From assembly GCF_014534685.1 (NCBI RefSeq), contig NZ_JACVVX010000001.1:1070501-1134500 (forward strand): 64,000 nt of DNA, read 5' to 3'. Shown in pieces: positions 28,830-37,588 of this stretch. The notes beneath the pieces are model-generated. The model ran no database searches. It was given only the letters and a program-made list of their open reading frames with translations, and was not told the DNA's origin. Source of the stretch: Oryzicola mucosus (GTDB lineage: Bacteria; Pseudomonadota; Alphaproteobacteria; Rhizobiales; Rhizobiaceae). The translations under genes were made by a program, and so were the position numbers. The number at the start of each line of letters is the position of its first letter. The first letter of the stretch is position 1.

Positions 28830-30082
28830 ACGCTTTGCCGAAGACATCAGCCGACGCTGTGAAGCAGGCGCATCGGACGCTCGACGCCGCCGTGCGCCAG
28901 AGCCATGGGCTGACCCCGACAGGCCTGTCGGAAAAACTGTTCGCCCGGCTGTTCCGCAAGCTGGTCTACGCCCAAATCTGGGAGGACCCCGCGGTCGACA
29001 TGGAGGCGCTGGAGATTAAACCGGGCAACCGCATCGTCACCATCGCCTCGGGCGGGTGCAACGCTCTGTCCTATCTGATTGCCGATCCCGAGCGGATCGA
29101 GGCTGTCGACCTCAACACCGCGCATATCGCCTTCAACCGGCTGAAGCTTGCAGCCCTGAAGCACCTGCCGGACTACGATGCCTTCTACAGATTCTACGGC
29201 AACGCCGCGGAAGCCGGAAATATCGACGCCTATCGTCGCTCAATCCGCCCGCATCTCGATGCGGAAAGCAGCGCCTATTGGGACGGACGCACGCTGACCG
29301 GCCGCCGCCGCATTTCGATCTTCTCACGGCATCTCTATCGCCACGGCCTGCTGGGCGTCTTCATCGGTGCTGCGCACCGCGCGGCACGGCTCTATGGCGT
29401 GGATCCCAGCCGGATGCTGGATGCCCGGGACATGACCGAGCAGCGCCGCCTGTTCGATGAAACGTTGGCGCCACTGTTTGAAAAGCGGGCAATCCGCTGG
29501 GCAATGTCGCGTAAGTCGTCACTGTTCGGCCTGGGCATCCCGCCGCAACAATACGACGCCCTGGCGACTGCGGGTCACGGCGAAATGGCCAGCGTTCTGC
29601 GCCAACGGCTTGAGAAGCTCGCCTGCGATTTCCCCTTCGCCGACAATTATTTCGCCTGGCAGGCCTTTGGGCGCGGCTATAGCCCAGCCAATGACGGTCC
29701 GCTGCCGCCCTATCTGATGCACGGCAATTTCGAGACCGTGCGCGCCCGCGCCGACCGGCTGTCGGTGGTCAACGCGTCGTTCACCGATTTCCTCGCTGCC
29801 AAATCTGCCGGGTCGGTAGACCGTTTCATTTTGCTCGACGCGCAGGACTGGATGTCGGACGACCAGCTCAATGCCTTGTGGTCCGAAATTACCCGGACGG
29901 CGGCTCCTGGCGCACGAGTCATTTTCCGCACCGCAGCCGAACCGAGCCTCCTGCCGGGGCGGGTGAATGATGCCATCCTCGACTGCTGGGACTATCACCG
30001 GGAGACGTCGCAGCGCCTGCATGCCCGCGACCGCTCCTCGATCTATGGCGGCTTCCACCTCTACGTTCTGAAAGGCGCCTGA
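28817..30082 (+). CDS. btaA: Betaine lipid synthase BtaA: SAM:diacylglycerol 3-amino-3-carboxypropyltransferase
   Basis: 421 residues from MPAVNALPKTS. Transfers the aminocarboxypropyl group of SAM onto diacylglycerol, the first step to DGTS. Family stretches are YAQIWEDPAVDMEAL, IVTIASGGCNALSYL (SAM-binding loop), VDLNTAHIAFNRLKL and the C-terminal GFHLYVLKGA. Longer upstream frames overlap agt out of frame. It overlaps agt by 13 nt and precedes btaB by 1 nt, so the two Bta enzymes are translated together. Confidence 0.9.
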   Translation: MPAVNALPKTSADAVKQAHRTLDAAVRQSHGLTPTGLSEKLFARLFRKLVYAQIWEDPAVDMEALEIKPGNRIVTIASGGCNALSYLIADPERIEAVDLNTAHIAFNRLKLAALKHLPDYDAFYRFYGNAAEAGNIDAYRRSIRPHLDAESSAYWDGRTLTGRRRISIFSRHLYRHGLLGVFIGAAHRAARLYGVDPSRMLDARDMTEQRRLFDETLAPLFEKRAIRWAMSRKSSLFGLGIPPQQYDALATAGHGEMASVLRQRLEKLACDFPFADNYFAWQAFGRGYSPANDGPLPPYLMHGNFETVRARADRLSVVNASFTDFLAAKSAGSVDRFILLDAQDWMSDDQLNALWSEITRTAAPGARVIFRTAAEPSLLPGRVNDAILDCWDYHRETSQRLHARDRSSIYGGFHLYVLKGA

Positions 30083-30083
30083 G

Positions 30084-30779
30084 ATGGCGACGACCACCAG
30101 CCATGGCGTCTTGATGGATCGCGTGTACCGGCACCAGCGCCATGTCTATGACGCGACGCGCAAATATTACCTGCTCGGCCGCGACGCGATGATCGAGGGC
30201 CTCAATCCGCCGGCCGGAGGAACGGTGCTCGAAATCGGCTGCGGCACCGGGCGGAACCTGGTCAAGTCGGCGCAGCGTTACCCCGATGCAGCGTTTCACG
30301 GGATCGACATCTCGACGGCGATGCTGGAAACGGCGGGTCGCTCGGTGGCGTCGGCGGGGCTGACGGATCGGGTAAGGCTCGCCTACGCCGATGCCTCGAC
30401 CTTCGAGCCCGGGAAGGTGTTTCAGCGCGACAGTTTCGACCGCATTTTCATTTCTTATGCGGTCTCGATGATCCCGGCCTGGCGCACCGTGGTCGAGCAG
30501 GCGGCGGAAAGCCTTTCTACCGGTGGGGAACTGCACATTGTCGACTTCGGCGATCTCAGCGACCTGCCGGGTTGGTCGAGGGCAGCACTCTACAAATGGC
30601 TGGAATGGTATCACGTCACTCCGCGCGGCGACCTGTTTGGGCAAAGTGCTGAAATTGCCGCGGCGCGTGGCATGTCCGTGCGCGAGAGCCGGCTTTATCG
30701 GGGCTTCGCCTGGATTTCGGTGATCGAAAACCGAGCTTTCGACGCGGCCGTTACCGCGCCTCGCGCCGTAGCGGCTTGA
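30084..30779 (+). CDS. btaB: Betaine lipid N-methyltransferase BtaB
   Basis: 231 residues, class I SAM methyltransferase adding three methyl groups to the BtaA product to give DGTS. MDRVYRHQRHVYDATRKYYLLGRD is the BtaB-type N-terminus; VLEIGCGTGRNL is motif I, HGIDISTAMLETA motif II, and FISYAVSMIPAW the post-motif. Last gene of the four-gene operon. Confidence 0.9.
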   Translation: MATTTSHGVLMDRVYRHQRHVYDATRKYYLLGRDAMIEGLNPPAGGTVLEIGCGTGRNLVKSAQRYPDAAFHGIDISTAMLETAGRSVASAGLTDRVRLAYADASTFEPGKVFQRDSFDRIFISYAVSMIPAWRTVVEQAAESLSTGGELHIVDFGDLSDLPGWSRAALYKWLEWYHVTPRGDLFGQSAEIAAARGMSVRESRLYRGFAWISVIENRAFDAAVTAPRAVAA

Positions 30780-30837
30780 CGGTCCGCACTCCACCGCTTT
30801 ACGCCTTATGTCTTGTGTTGGGATACGGGGGTAGTGG

Positions 30838-31566
30838 ATGCGCGGGGAAGTTCTCCATTTCGACGAGGCACAGGGGTTTGGCTTCATCAGCGGCGCCGAC
30901 GGCAACCGCTATGGCTTTGCGCATGAGGATCTGCGCGTTCGGGCATCGCTCAGCAAGGGCACGCAGGTCGAATTTCAGCCCAGCGGGGGGCAGGCGAAGG
31001 ACGTCTTCGTCTTTCGCCCGCACGGCCATTCGGCTGTCCCGCAGGTGCCGACGCAATTCGGGCGTCACGCCGATCCTCAAGCCACAGTCTTGGTGCAGGA
31101 GCCGGCAGCCGGGAACAGCACCGGCCTGTGGAGTTTTTTCTGGCGAGGACTGACCAGCAACTACGCCAATTTCCAGGGACGGGCACGGCGCAAGGAATTC
31201 TGGGGCTATTTCCTGTTTTACTATCTCGGGATCATCGTCCTGCTGTTCGCCGGGCTTCTGATCGACGCAGCACTCGGCAATTTCCATCCCGAAATCGACA
31301 CCGATTCCGTACCGGTGGTCACCATGGTGGTTCTGTCCGTCTTCGTGCTCGGCACCATCATTCCCGGCATTGCGATGACCGTGCGGCGACAGCACGATAT
31401 CGGCCTGTCGGGCTGGTTCTATCTGTTGATCCTCATTCCCTCGATCGGTGGGCTGATCATCTTCGTCTTCTCGCTGATCCCCTCGCAGAAGCACGACAAT
31501 CGCTGGGGACCGGTGCCGGCGGGTATCACAATCCCACCGCCCTACGTGCCAGTTGCTCAGGCATAA
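30838..31566 (+). CDS. Fusion of a cold-shock domain and a DUF805 membrane domain
   Basis: 242 residues. Residues 1-62 form a cold-shock-like OB fold: GEVLHFDEAQGFGFISGADG, YGFAHEDLRV, LSKGTQVEFQ, KDVFVFRP. After a linker, about 95-225 is DUF805: FWRGLTSNYANFQGRARRKEF, four hydrophobic helices, VRRQHDIGLSGWFYL and GPVPAGI. CSD proteins bind single-stranded RNA or DNA; DUF805 has no known function. The product would tether a nucleic-acid-binding domain to the inner membrane. It lies 58 nt after btaB on the same strand and might be read with that operon; no own promoter seen. Confidence 0.8.
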   Translation: MRGEVLHFDEAQGFGFISGADGNRYGFAHEDLRVRASLSKGTQVEFQPSGGQAKDVFVFRPHGHSAVPQVPTQFGRHADPQATVLVQEPAAGNSTGLWSFFWRGLTSNYANFQGRARRKEFWGYFLFYYLGIIVLLFAGLLIDAALGNFHPEIDTDSVPVVTMVVLSVFVLGTIIPGIAMTVRRQHDIGLSGWFYLLILIPSIGGLIIFVFSLIPSQKHDNRWGPVPAGITIPPPYVPVAQA

Positions 31567-31588
31567 AAAAGGGGCGCCGAAGCGCCCC
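31565..31588 (-). terminator. Terminator of the sugar-transport operon
   Basis: On the minus strand GGGGCGC-TTCG-GCGCCCC runs into TTTTTTATG. It lies 24 bp past the end of the solute-binding protein gene and converges on the CSD-DUF805 gene. Confidence 0.85.
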
Positions 31589-31611
31589 TAGGTGACTCTC
31601 CAAAGGCAATG

Positions 31612-32559
31612 TCAGAAAGGAGAGTCGGGGAAATAGAACTGCTCGGCATTGTCCTTGGTCACCAGCGTGGCGTCCAGGATATAGGTTCCGTTGACGGGCA
31701 CCTGGTCGATCAGGCCAGCGGCCGTCAATTCCATCGCGGTGCCAACCATTGCCGGCGGATACAGAACGTCGACGGGGACCATCTTGTCGCCATCGGCAAC
31801 CTTCTTGATCATGTCCTTCGAACCGGCGCCGCCGATGATGTACTGGATATCGGTGCGCTTTGCCTGCTGGATGGCTTCGAGAACGCCGACGACCATGTCG
31901 TCATCCTGTGCCCAGACCACGTCGATCTTGGGATATTTGGTCAAGTAGTCCTGCATGACCTTGAAGGCGTCGTCGCGCGACCAGTTGCCATACTGACGAT
32001 CGAGAACCTTCACCGCCGAGCCGTCAATGCCCTTGTCGAAGCCGTCCTGGCGCTGCTGGTCGATCGGAATCGGCAAGCCGCGAATGATGACGACCTCTGC
32101 GTTTGGCGTGGTTTCGGCGATGTACTTGCCGGCGACTTCGCCGAGTGCCGGGTTGTTGCCTGCGACGTACAGATCGCGCACGCTGTCATCGTTGTTCGAC
32201 GGAGCGCGGTCGACGAGCGCGACGAACTTGCCCTTCGCCTTCACTTCCTTGATGGCGTTGACCAGCGGATCCGGATCAGTCGGCAGGATGACAAGAGCGT
32301 CGATGCCCTGCGTTTCGAGATCCTGCACCGCATTGGCCTGGCTCGCCGGGTCCGGCGAAGTCTTGACGATGACGTTGAGGTTCGGATGCTCTTCCATCAG
32401 CTTCTTGGCAACGCGTTCGGCGTGATAGACGACACCGGCGGTCCAGCCGTGGTCGGCTGCCGGAATCGACACGCCAATGGTCTTCTTGTCCTGCGCAAGC
32501 GCCGTGCCCATCGTTGCTGCGAGCGCGGCCGCCGCAAGTCCAACCAATAATCTTCTCAT
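31612..32559 (-). CDS. Sugar ABC transporter periplasmic binding protein
   Basis: 315 residues with a signal peptide (LLVGLAAAALAATMGTALAQ). Type-I periplasmic fold (RbsB/LacI-like): GVSIPAADHGWTAGVVYHAE, ETQGIDALVILPTDPDPLVNA, VWAQDDDMVVGVLEAI. It is the LAST gene of its operon (isomerase, Gfo/Idh, ATPase, permease, binding protein), contrary to the common order where it is first. Ligand unknown; gene partners suggest an uncommon sugar or polyol. GGGAGAGAAAG lies before the ATG at 32559. Confidence 0.87.
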   Translation of the reverse strand: MRRLLVGLAAAALAATMGTALAQDKKTIGVSIPAADHGWTAGVVYHAERVAKKLMEEHPNLNVIVKTSPDPASQANAVQDLETQGIDALVILPTDPDPLVNAIKEVKAKGKFVALVDRAPSNNDDSVRDLYVAGNNPALGEVAGKYIAETTPNAEVVIIRGLPIPIDQQRQDGFDKGIDGSAVKVLDRQYGNWSRDDAFKVMQDYLTKYPKIDVVWAQDDDMVVGVLEAIQQAKRTDIQYIIGGAGSKDMIKKVADGDKMVPVDVLYPPAMVGTAMELTAAGLIDQVPVNGTYILDATLVTKDNAEQFYFPDSPF

Positions 32560-32623
32560 GACTCTTTCTCTCCCATTCAGATCTTGCCGATAGCGACCGG
32601 GCGATCTGTAACCCGATCTGTTG

Positions 32624-33628
32624 TTACGATTTCCGGACCAGCCAGCGTTGGACCAGCATCGCAATGATGATGATTGCGCCCTGGATTGCGCCCAGCAGAT
32701 ATTCGCTGATGACATTCGAGAGCAGCATGACGTTTCCGACGATCTCGAGGATGAACGCCCCGCAGATCGTGCCCCAGATACGGCCGACGCCGCCGCGCAA
32801 TGCGGTGCCGCCGACCACGACGGCGGTGATCGCCTGCAGTTCCCACATCATGCCCGTGGTGGCCGTCGTCGACGACAGGCGCGGAATGTAGATCAGGCAT
32901 GCGATGGCCACGCAAAGGCCCTGGATCACGTAGGTCAGGGTGCGAACGCGTTCGACCGAGATGCCGGAGTAGCGCGCAACGTCCTCGTTGGAGCCGACTG
33001 CGATGACGTGGCGTCCGAAGGAGGTGCGGTACAGCACGAAGGCGGCAATCGCCCCGGTGACGAAGATTGCATAGACCGGATAAGGGATGCCGAACAGGCT
33101 TTCGAAATAGATGGGACGATAGGTCGCCTGCACGTCCGCGTTGCGCAGCGTGATCGCGCCGCCCTGCGACAGCCATGTAGTGAGGCCGCGATAAACGCCC
33201 ATCATGCCGAGCGTGGCGATGAAGGGCTCGATCTTCCCGATGGTGGTGATCAGGCCGTTGGCGAGGCCGCAGGCCATGCCGATCAGCACCATGACCGCCA
33301 TGGCCGCGAGCACCATGCCGAGCGGACTGGCGATCGATCCGGCGTTCATGAACATGATGGCGAGAGAGGCGACGAAGGCCACCATTGCGCCGACCGACAG
33401 GTCGAGGCCGCCGGCGGAGATGACGAAGGTCGCGCCAACCGCGATGATGGCGATGTAGGCGCTGCGCGTCATCACGTTCAGCAGATTGTTGGTCGTCAAG
33501 AAATTGTCGTGTGCGAAGCTGCCCAGCACCAACAGCAGAAACAGCGCCACGAAGGGCGCCACGGCGCGCAGGTCGACATCGCGCCAGAAGCTGCGGGAGG
33601 GGGCTTTGGTTGTGGTCGTGTCAGTCAT
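32624..33628 (-). CDS. Sugar ABC transporter permease (RbsC family)
   Basis: 334 residues, about 9-10 membrane helices, of the BPD_transp_2 type. FVISAGGLDLSVGAMVAF (conserved ISGGIDLSVG-like stretch) and VVGGTALRGGVGRIWGT are the family marks. It probably works as a homodimer since only one permease gene is present. Separated from the ATPase by 3 nt. Confidence 0.9.
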   Translation of the reverse strand: MTDTTTTKAPSRSFWRDVDLRAVAPFVALFLLLVLGSFAHDNFLTTNNLLNVMTRSAYIAIIAVGATFVISAGGLDLSVGAMVAFVASLAIMFMNAGSIASPLGMVLAAMAVMVLIGMACGLANGLITTIGKIEPFIATLGMMGVYRGLTTWLSQGGAITLRNADVQATYRPIYFESLFGIPYPVYAIFVTGAIAAFVLYRTSFGRHVIAVGSNEDVARYSGISVERVRTLTYVIQGLCVAIACLIYIPRLSSTTATTGMMWELQAITAVVVGGTALRGGVGRIWGTICGAFILEIVGNVMLLSNVISEYLLGAIQGAIIIIAMLVQRWLVRKS

Positions 33629-33631
33629 GGC

Positions 33632-35170
33632 TCAAGCCACCTCCGAAGTCGTAACGCCCGTCGCGAGAACCACGATCTCGTTTTCGTTCATATGCTCGCC
33701 GCTCACCTCGCCGACGATGGCGCCGCTGCGCATGACGACGATGCGATCGCAAATGCCGATCAGTTCCGGCATTTCCGACGAGATAACGATCACGGATTTG
33801 CCACTCGCTGCGAGGTCGGCGATGAATTTGTAGATTTGTTCCTTGGTGCCGATGTCGATGCCGCGCGTCGGCTCGTCGATGATGACGATGCCGGGCTTGA
33901 GCAACATCATCTTGGCGATGAGCAGCTTCTGCTGGTTGCCGCCCGAAAGTTGTCCGGCGAGCAGGTCCTTGTTGCGGGTGCGGATGTCGAACTCGCCGAT
34001 GGCGTTGTCGAGCGCGGTTTTCTCCCGCGCGGAATCGATCACCATTCCGCTTGCGAACTTGTTCAGCGAGGCCAGCGTCAGGTTGGTGCGCAGATCCTGC
34101 TGCAGGAGCAGGCCCTTGCCTTTGCGGTCTTCGCTGAGATAGACGATGCCCGCCGCCATACTGTTGCGGACATTGCCGAACGTCACCGGCTTGCCGTTGA
34201 GGCGAATTTTTCCGCGCCCGGTGCGCAAACCGACGACACCCTCCATCAACTCGGTACGGCCTGCGCCGACAAGCCCCGCGAAGCCCAGGATTTCGCCTTT
34301 CTTCAGCGCGAAGGAAGCGTTGCTGGCATAGCCGGGAACATCGAAATTCTCGACTTCGAGGATGGGGGCGGTGTCGCCCGGCGGCACGTGGTCGGGATAG
34401 AGCTTGGAGACATCGCGGCCGACCATCAGCCGCGCCATGTCGATCGGCTCCAGTTCGGCTGCGTCGCGCGTCGCGATCAGCCTGCCGTCGCGCAGAACGG
34501 TGACGCGGTCGGCAATCTGCTTCACCTCCGGAAGGCGGTGGGAAATGTAGAGCACGGCGGCACCGCTGCGCCTGATGTCGTCGATGACCTTGAGCAGCGC
34601 ATCCGTTTCGACCGGGGTGAGCGAGGCTGTCGGCTCGTCGAAGATGACGATGCGATGCGGCACCAGAAGTGCGCGCGCGATCTGCACCAATTGTCGCCGG
34701 GCGATGGACAGGCGACCCACGGTCTGGACCGGATCGACATCCGCGCCAAGGTTGCGTACGGCTTTTGCCGCACCTTCGTTCATGGCGCGGTCGTTGAGGA
34801 CGAAGCCCTTTTTCAGCTCGCGGCCGAGGTAGATGTTCTGGGCGACAGTCAGATCCGGTGCGAGCAGGATTTCCTGATGCACCAGGACGATGCCGCGATG
34901 TTCGGCATCGACCGGGCCGGACAGGGCTATGGGCTCACCGTCGATGCGGATCGTGCCGCGTGTCGGCCTGAGATGGCCCGACAGGATTTTCATCAGCGTG
35001 GACTTGCCTGCGCCGTTCTCGCCGATGATGGCGTGAACCTCACCGGCGCGGATGTTCAGGTCGATATTCTTCAGCACCTCGATGCCGCCGAAGGCCATGG
35101 ACAGGCCTTCGGACGCCATGAAAGGCGCCGGGTCACCGCTCGGTCTCTGCGCTGCGGCGGCTGTGCTCAT
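33632..35170 (-). CDS. Sugar ABC transporter ATP-binding protein (RbsA family)
   Basis: 512 residues, two tandem ATPase domains. First: IGENGAGKSTLMKIL (Walker A), IFDEPTASLTPVE (Walker B). Second: the degenerate Walker A GLVGAGRTELMEGV, LSGGNQQKLLIAKML (signature) and IIDEPTRGIDIGTKEQIY. The degenerate second P-loop is normal in RbsA-type proteins. The start overlaps the stop of the Gfo/Idh gene by 4 nt. Confidence 0.92.
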   Translation of the reverse strand: MSTAAAAQRPSGDPAPFMASEGLSMAFGGIEVLKNIDLNIRAGEVHAIIGENGAGKSTLMKILSGHLRPTRGTIRIDGEPIALSGPVDAEHRGIVLVHQEILLAPDLTVAQNIYLGRELKKGFVLNDRAMNEGAAKAVRNLGADVDPVQTVGRLSIARRQLVQIARALLVPHRIVIFDEPTASLTPVETDALLKVIDDIRRSGAAVLYISHRLPEVKQIADRVTVLRDGRLIATRDAAELEPIDMARLMVGRDVSKLYPDHVPPGDTAPILEVENFDVPGYASNASFALKKGEILGFAGLVGAGRTELMEGVVGLRTGRGKIRLNGKPVTFGNVRNSMAAGIVYLSEDRKGKGLLLQQDLRTNLTLASLNKFASGMVIDSAREKTALDNAIGEFDIRTRNKDLLAGQLSGGNQQKLLIAKMMLLKPGIVIIDEPTRGIDIGTKEQIYKFIADLAASGKSVIVISSEMPELIGICDRIVVMRSGAIVGEVSGEHMNENEIVVLATGVTTSEVA

Positions 35171-36339
35171 CCCACTTTGGTCCAGACGTTGCCGGCATTG
35201 GACGATGCAACGGCGGCTTCGATGAACTGCATGCCGGCAAGGCCGTCCTGCACGGTCGGATAGATCACCTCGGCATCCGGCTCGCCGCCGTCGCGCGCGG
35301 CGCGGATGGCGCGGGCGGCTTCGGCATAGATGGTTGCAAAGCCTTCGAGATAGCCTTCCGGATGGCCGCTCGGCACGCGGGATACGCGCGCTGCCGCCGC
35401 GCCTGCGCCGGCACCGGCGCGGGTGATCAGTTGCTTGGGTTCGCCAAAACGGGTGAACCACAGATAGTTCGGATCGGCCTGGGTCCATTCCAGCCCGCCC
35501 TTGCTGCCATAGATGCGCAGCTTGAGGCCGTTTTCATTGCCGACGGCAACCTGGCTGGCCCACAGCATGCCGCGCGCTCCGCCCTTGTAGCGCAGCAGGA
35601 TCTGCACATCGTCGTCGAGTACGCGGCCTTCGACAAAGGTGGACAGCTGGGCAAGGAGTTCGTCCGTCTCGAGACCCGACACAAAGGCGGCGAGATTGTA
35701 GGCATGGGTGCCGATGTCGCCAATGGCGCCGCCCGCGCCGGAACGCTTGGGGTCGGTACGCCACTCCGCCTGCTTGGAGCCGGAGCGCTCGGCGGCTTCG
35801 GTGAGCCAGTCCTGCGGATACTCGGCCTGGACCAGCCGGATGTCGCCGAGATCGCCGGCGGCGACCATGGCGCGAGCCTGCCGGATCATCGGATAGCCGG
35901 TATAGTTATGGGTCAGAACGAACAGCTTGCCGCTCTTTTCCACCAACGCGACCAGGTCCTTGGCTTCTTCGACCGAAATGGTCATCGGCTTGTCGCAGAT
36001 GACGTGGATGCCGGCTTCGAGAAACGCCTTCGCGGCGGGCGCATGCATGTGGTTGGGCGTGACGATGGCGACCACTTCGATTCCATCGGGACGCGCGGCC
36101 TCCGCCTTGGCCATCTCCTCGAACGAACCATAGGAACGGTCGCGCGCCAGGCCGAGCTCGGCGGCCGATGCCTTGGCACGGTCGGGGTCGGACGACAACG
36201 CGCCGGCAACCAGATCGAACTGGCCGTCGATGCGTGCGGCGATGCGGTGCACGGCGCCGATGAAGGCGCCCTGGCCGCCGCCCACCATGCCGAGGCGGAT
36301 GCGGCCGGCACTTTCCTGCTTGCTGGATTCAATGGTCAT
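35167..36339 (-). CDS. Gfo/Idh/MocA-family dehydrogenase
   Basis: 390 residues. LGMVGGGQGAFIGAVHRIA is the NAD(P) motif; ICDKPMTIS holds the conserved EKP-type lysine (here DKP); GGAIGDIGTHAYNLAAFVSG holds the catalytic Asp and His. These enzymes oxidise sugars or inositols, often at C3. It lies 9 nt after the TIM-barrel gene and overlaps the transporter ATPase gene by 4 nt, so it is a cytoplasmic catabolic step for the imported substrate. Substrate unknown. Confidence 0.86.
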   Translation of the reverse strand: MTIESSKQESAGRIRLGMVGGGQGAFIGAVHRIAARIDGQFDLVAGALSSDPDRAKASAAELGLARDRSYGSFEEMAKAEAARPDGIEVVAIVTPNHMHAPAAKAFLEAGIHVICDKPMTISVEEAKDLVALVEKSGKLFVLTHNYTGYPMIRQARAMVAAGDLGDIRLVQAEYPQDWLTEAAERSGSKQAEWRTDPKRSGAGGAIGDIGTHAYNLAAFVSGLETDELLAQLSTFVEGRVLDDDVQILLRYKGGARGMLWASQVAVGNENGLKLRIYGSKGGLEWTQADPNYLWFTRFGEPKQLITRAGAGAGAAAARVSRVPSGHPEGYLEGFATIYAEAARAIRAARDGGEPDAEVIYPTVQDGLAGMQFIEAAVASSNAGNVWTKVG

Positions 36340-36348
36340 GACAGCCTC

Positions 36349-37404
36349 CTAGCCCAGGCCAAGCATCTTGCGGTTGGCGACATCGTCGGTGCCCGCATTG
36401 GCGAAGTCGTCAAAAGCATGTTCGGTGACGCGGATGATGTGGTGCTTGATGAATTCGGCGCCTTCGCGCGCGCCGTCCTCGGGATGCTTCAGCGCGCATT
36501 CCCATTCCAGCACCGCCCAGCTGCCGAAGCCATAGGCGGTGAGCTTGGAGAAGATTGAGCCGAAATCGACCTGGCCATCGCCGAGAGAACGGAAGCGACC
36601 GGCGCGGTCGACCCAGCTCTGGAAGCCGCCATAGACGCCCTGGCGCCCGGTCGGGTTGAACTCGGCGTCCTTGGCGTGAAACGCCTTGATACGCTCGTGA
36701 TAGATATCGATGTAGTCGAGATAGTCGAGCTGCTGCAGGACGAAATGGGAGGGATCGTAGAGCAGGTTGGCGCGGGCGTGGTTGTTCACGCGCGCCAGAA
36801 ACATCTCGTAAGAGACGCCATCGTGCAGGTCTTCGCCGGGATGGATTTCGTAGCAGACATCGACGCCATGCTCGTCGGCGTAGTTGAGCAACGGCGTCCA
36901 GCGCCTGGCGAGTTCGTCGAAGGCAAGCTCGACAAGCCCCGCGGGACGCTGCGGCCACGGATAGAGATAAGGCCAGGCGAGCGCGCCGGAGAAGGTGGCG
37001 TGCGCATTGAGGCCGAGATGCTTGGATGCGCGCAGGGCACGCTTCACCTGGTCCACGGCCCAGTCGGTGCGAGCCGCGGGATTGCCGCGCACTTCGGGAG
37101 CGGCGAAACCGTCAAAGGCTGAATCGTAGGCGGGATGAACGGCGACGAGCTGACCCTGGAGGTGGGTGGATAGCTCGGTGATCTCCAGGCCGTGGGAGGC
37201 GGCGACGCCCTTGATCTCGTCGCAATAGTCCTTGGAGTCCGAAGCCTTCTTGAGGTCGAACAGCCGTGCATCCCAGGTCGGAATCTGCACGCCCTTGTAG
37301 CCGAGCGACGATGCCCAGCCGCAGATGGCGTCGAACGAATTGAACGGTGCGGCATCGCCTGCGAACTGCGCAAGAAAGATCGCCGGCCCTTTGATAGCCT
37401 TCAT
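36349..37404 (-). CDS. Sugar isomerase/epimerase, TIM-barrel (AP-endonuclease-2 fold)
   Basis: 351 residues from MKAIKGPAIFLAQFAGD. Metal-site pattern typical of xylose-isomerase-like barrels: VCYEIHPGEDLHDG, LLYDPSHFVLQQLD, IKAFHAKDAEF, AVLEWECALKHPEDG. GGGAGGAG lies 6 nt before the chosen ATG. First gene of the operon, next to the intergenic operator. With Gfo/Idh partners, members act as epimerases or as lyases/hydratases on 3-keto sugars; which applies here is open. Confidence 0.83.
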   Translation of the reverse strand: MKAIKGPAIFLAQFAGDAAPFNSFDAICGWASSLGYKGVQIPTWDARLFDLKKASDSKDYCDEIKGVAASHGLEITELSTHLQGQLVAVHPAYDSAFDGFAAPEVRGNPAARTDWAVDQVKRALRASKHLGLNAHATFSGALAWPYLYPWPQRPAGLVELAFDELARRWTPLLNYADEHGVDVCYEIHPGEDLHDGVSYEMFLARVNNHARANLLYDPSHFVLQQLDYLDYIDIYHERIKAFHAKDAEFNPTGRQGVYGGFQSWVDRAGRFRSLGDGQVDFGSIFSKLTAYGFGSWAVLEWECALKHPEDGAREGAEFIKHHIIRVTEHAFDDFANAGTDDVANRKMLGLG

Positions 37405-37484
37405 GAAAACTCCTCCCATAAGTCACGCATCGAGACTATCGCCACAAAACCGCGTCTCCACAGCGCGGTCTTGCCAGCGCTCAA

Positions 37485-37498
37485 TGTAATCGATTACA
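37485..37498. promoter_or_regulatory. LacI-family operator between isomerase operon and its regulator
   Basis: TGTAATCGATTACA is a perfect 14-bp palindrome with the central CG typical of LacI-family operators. It lies 81 bp upstream of the isomerase start and 91 bp upstream of the divergent lacI-type gene, so one dimer could control both promoters. Confidence 0.75.
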
Positions 37499-37588
37499 AA
37501 TACCATTGTCCACGTCAAAACAGCGGTTGTTAGAAATTGTAGTTCCTGCATTGATCGCGACACCGAAGTCGCACACAAAGGCCGGAAC

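Noticed and set aside
32621-35263. 880-codon plus-strand open frame opposite the sugar permease and ATPase genes
   Set aside because: It mirrors two well-supported genes on the other strand, and its translation is His/Asp/Arg/Ala-rich without domains, as expected for the antisense of high-GC coding DNA.
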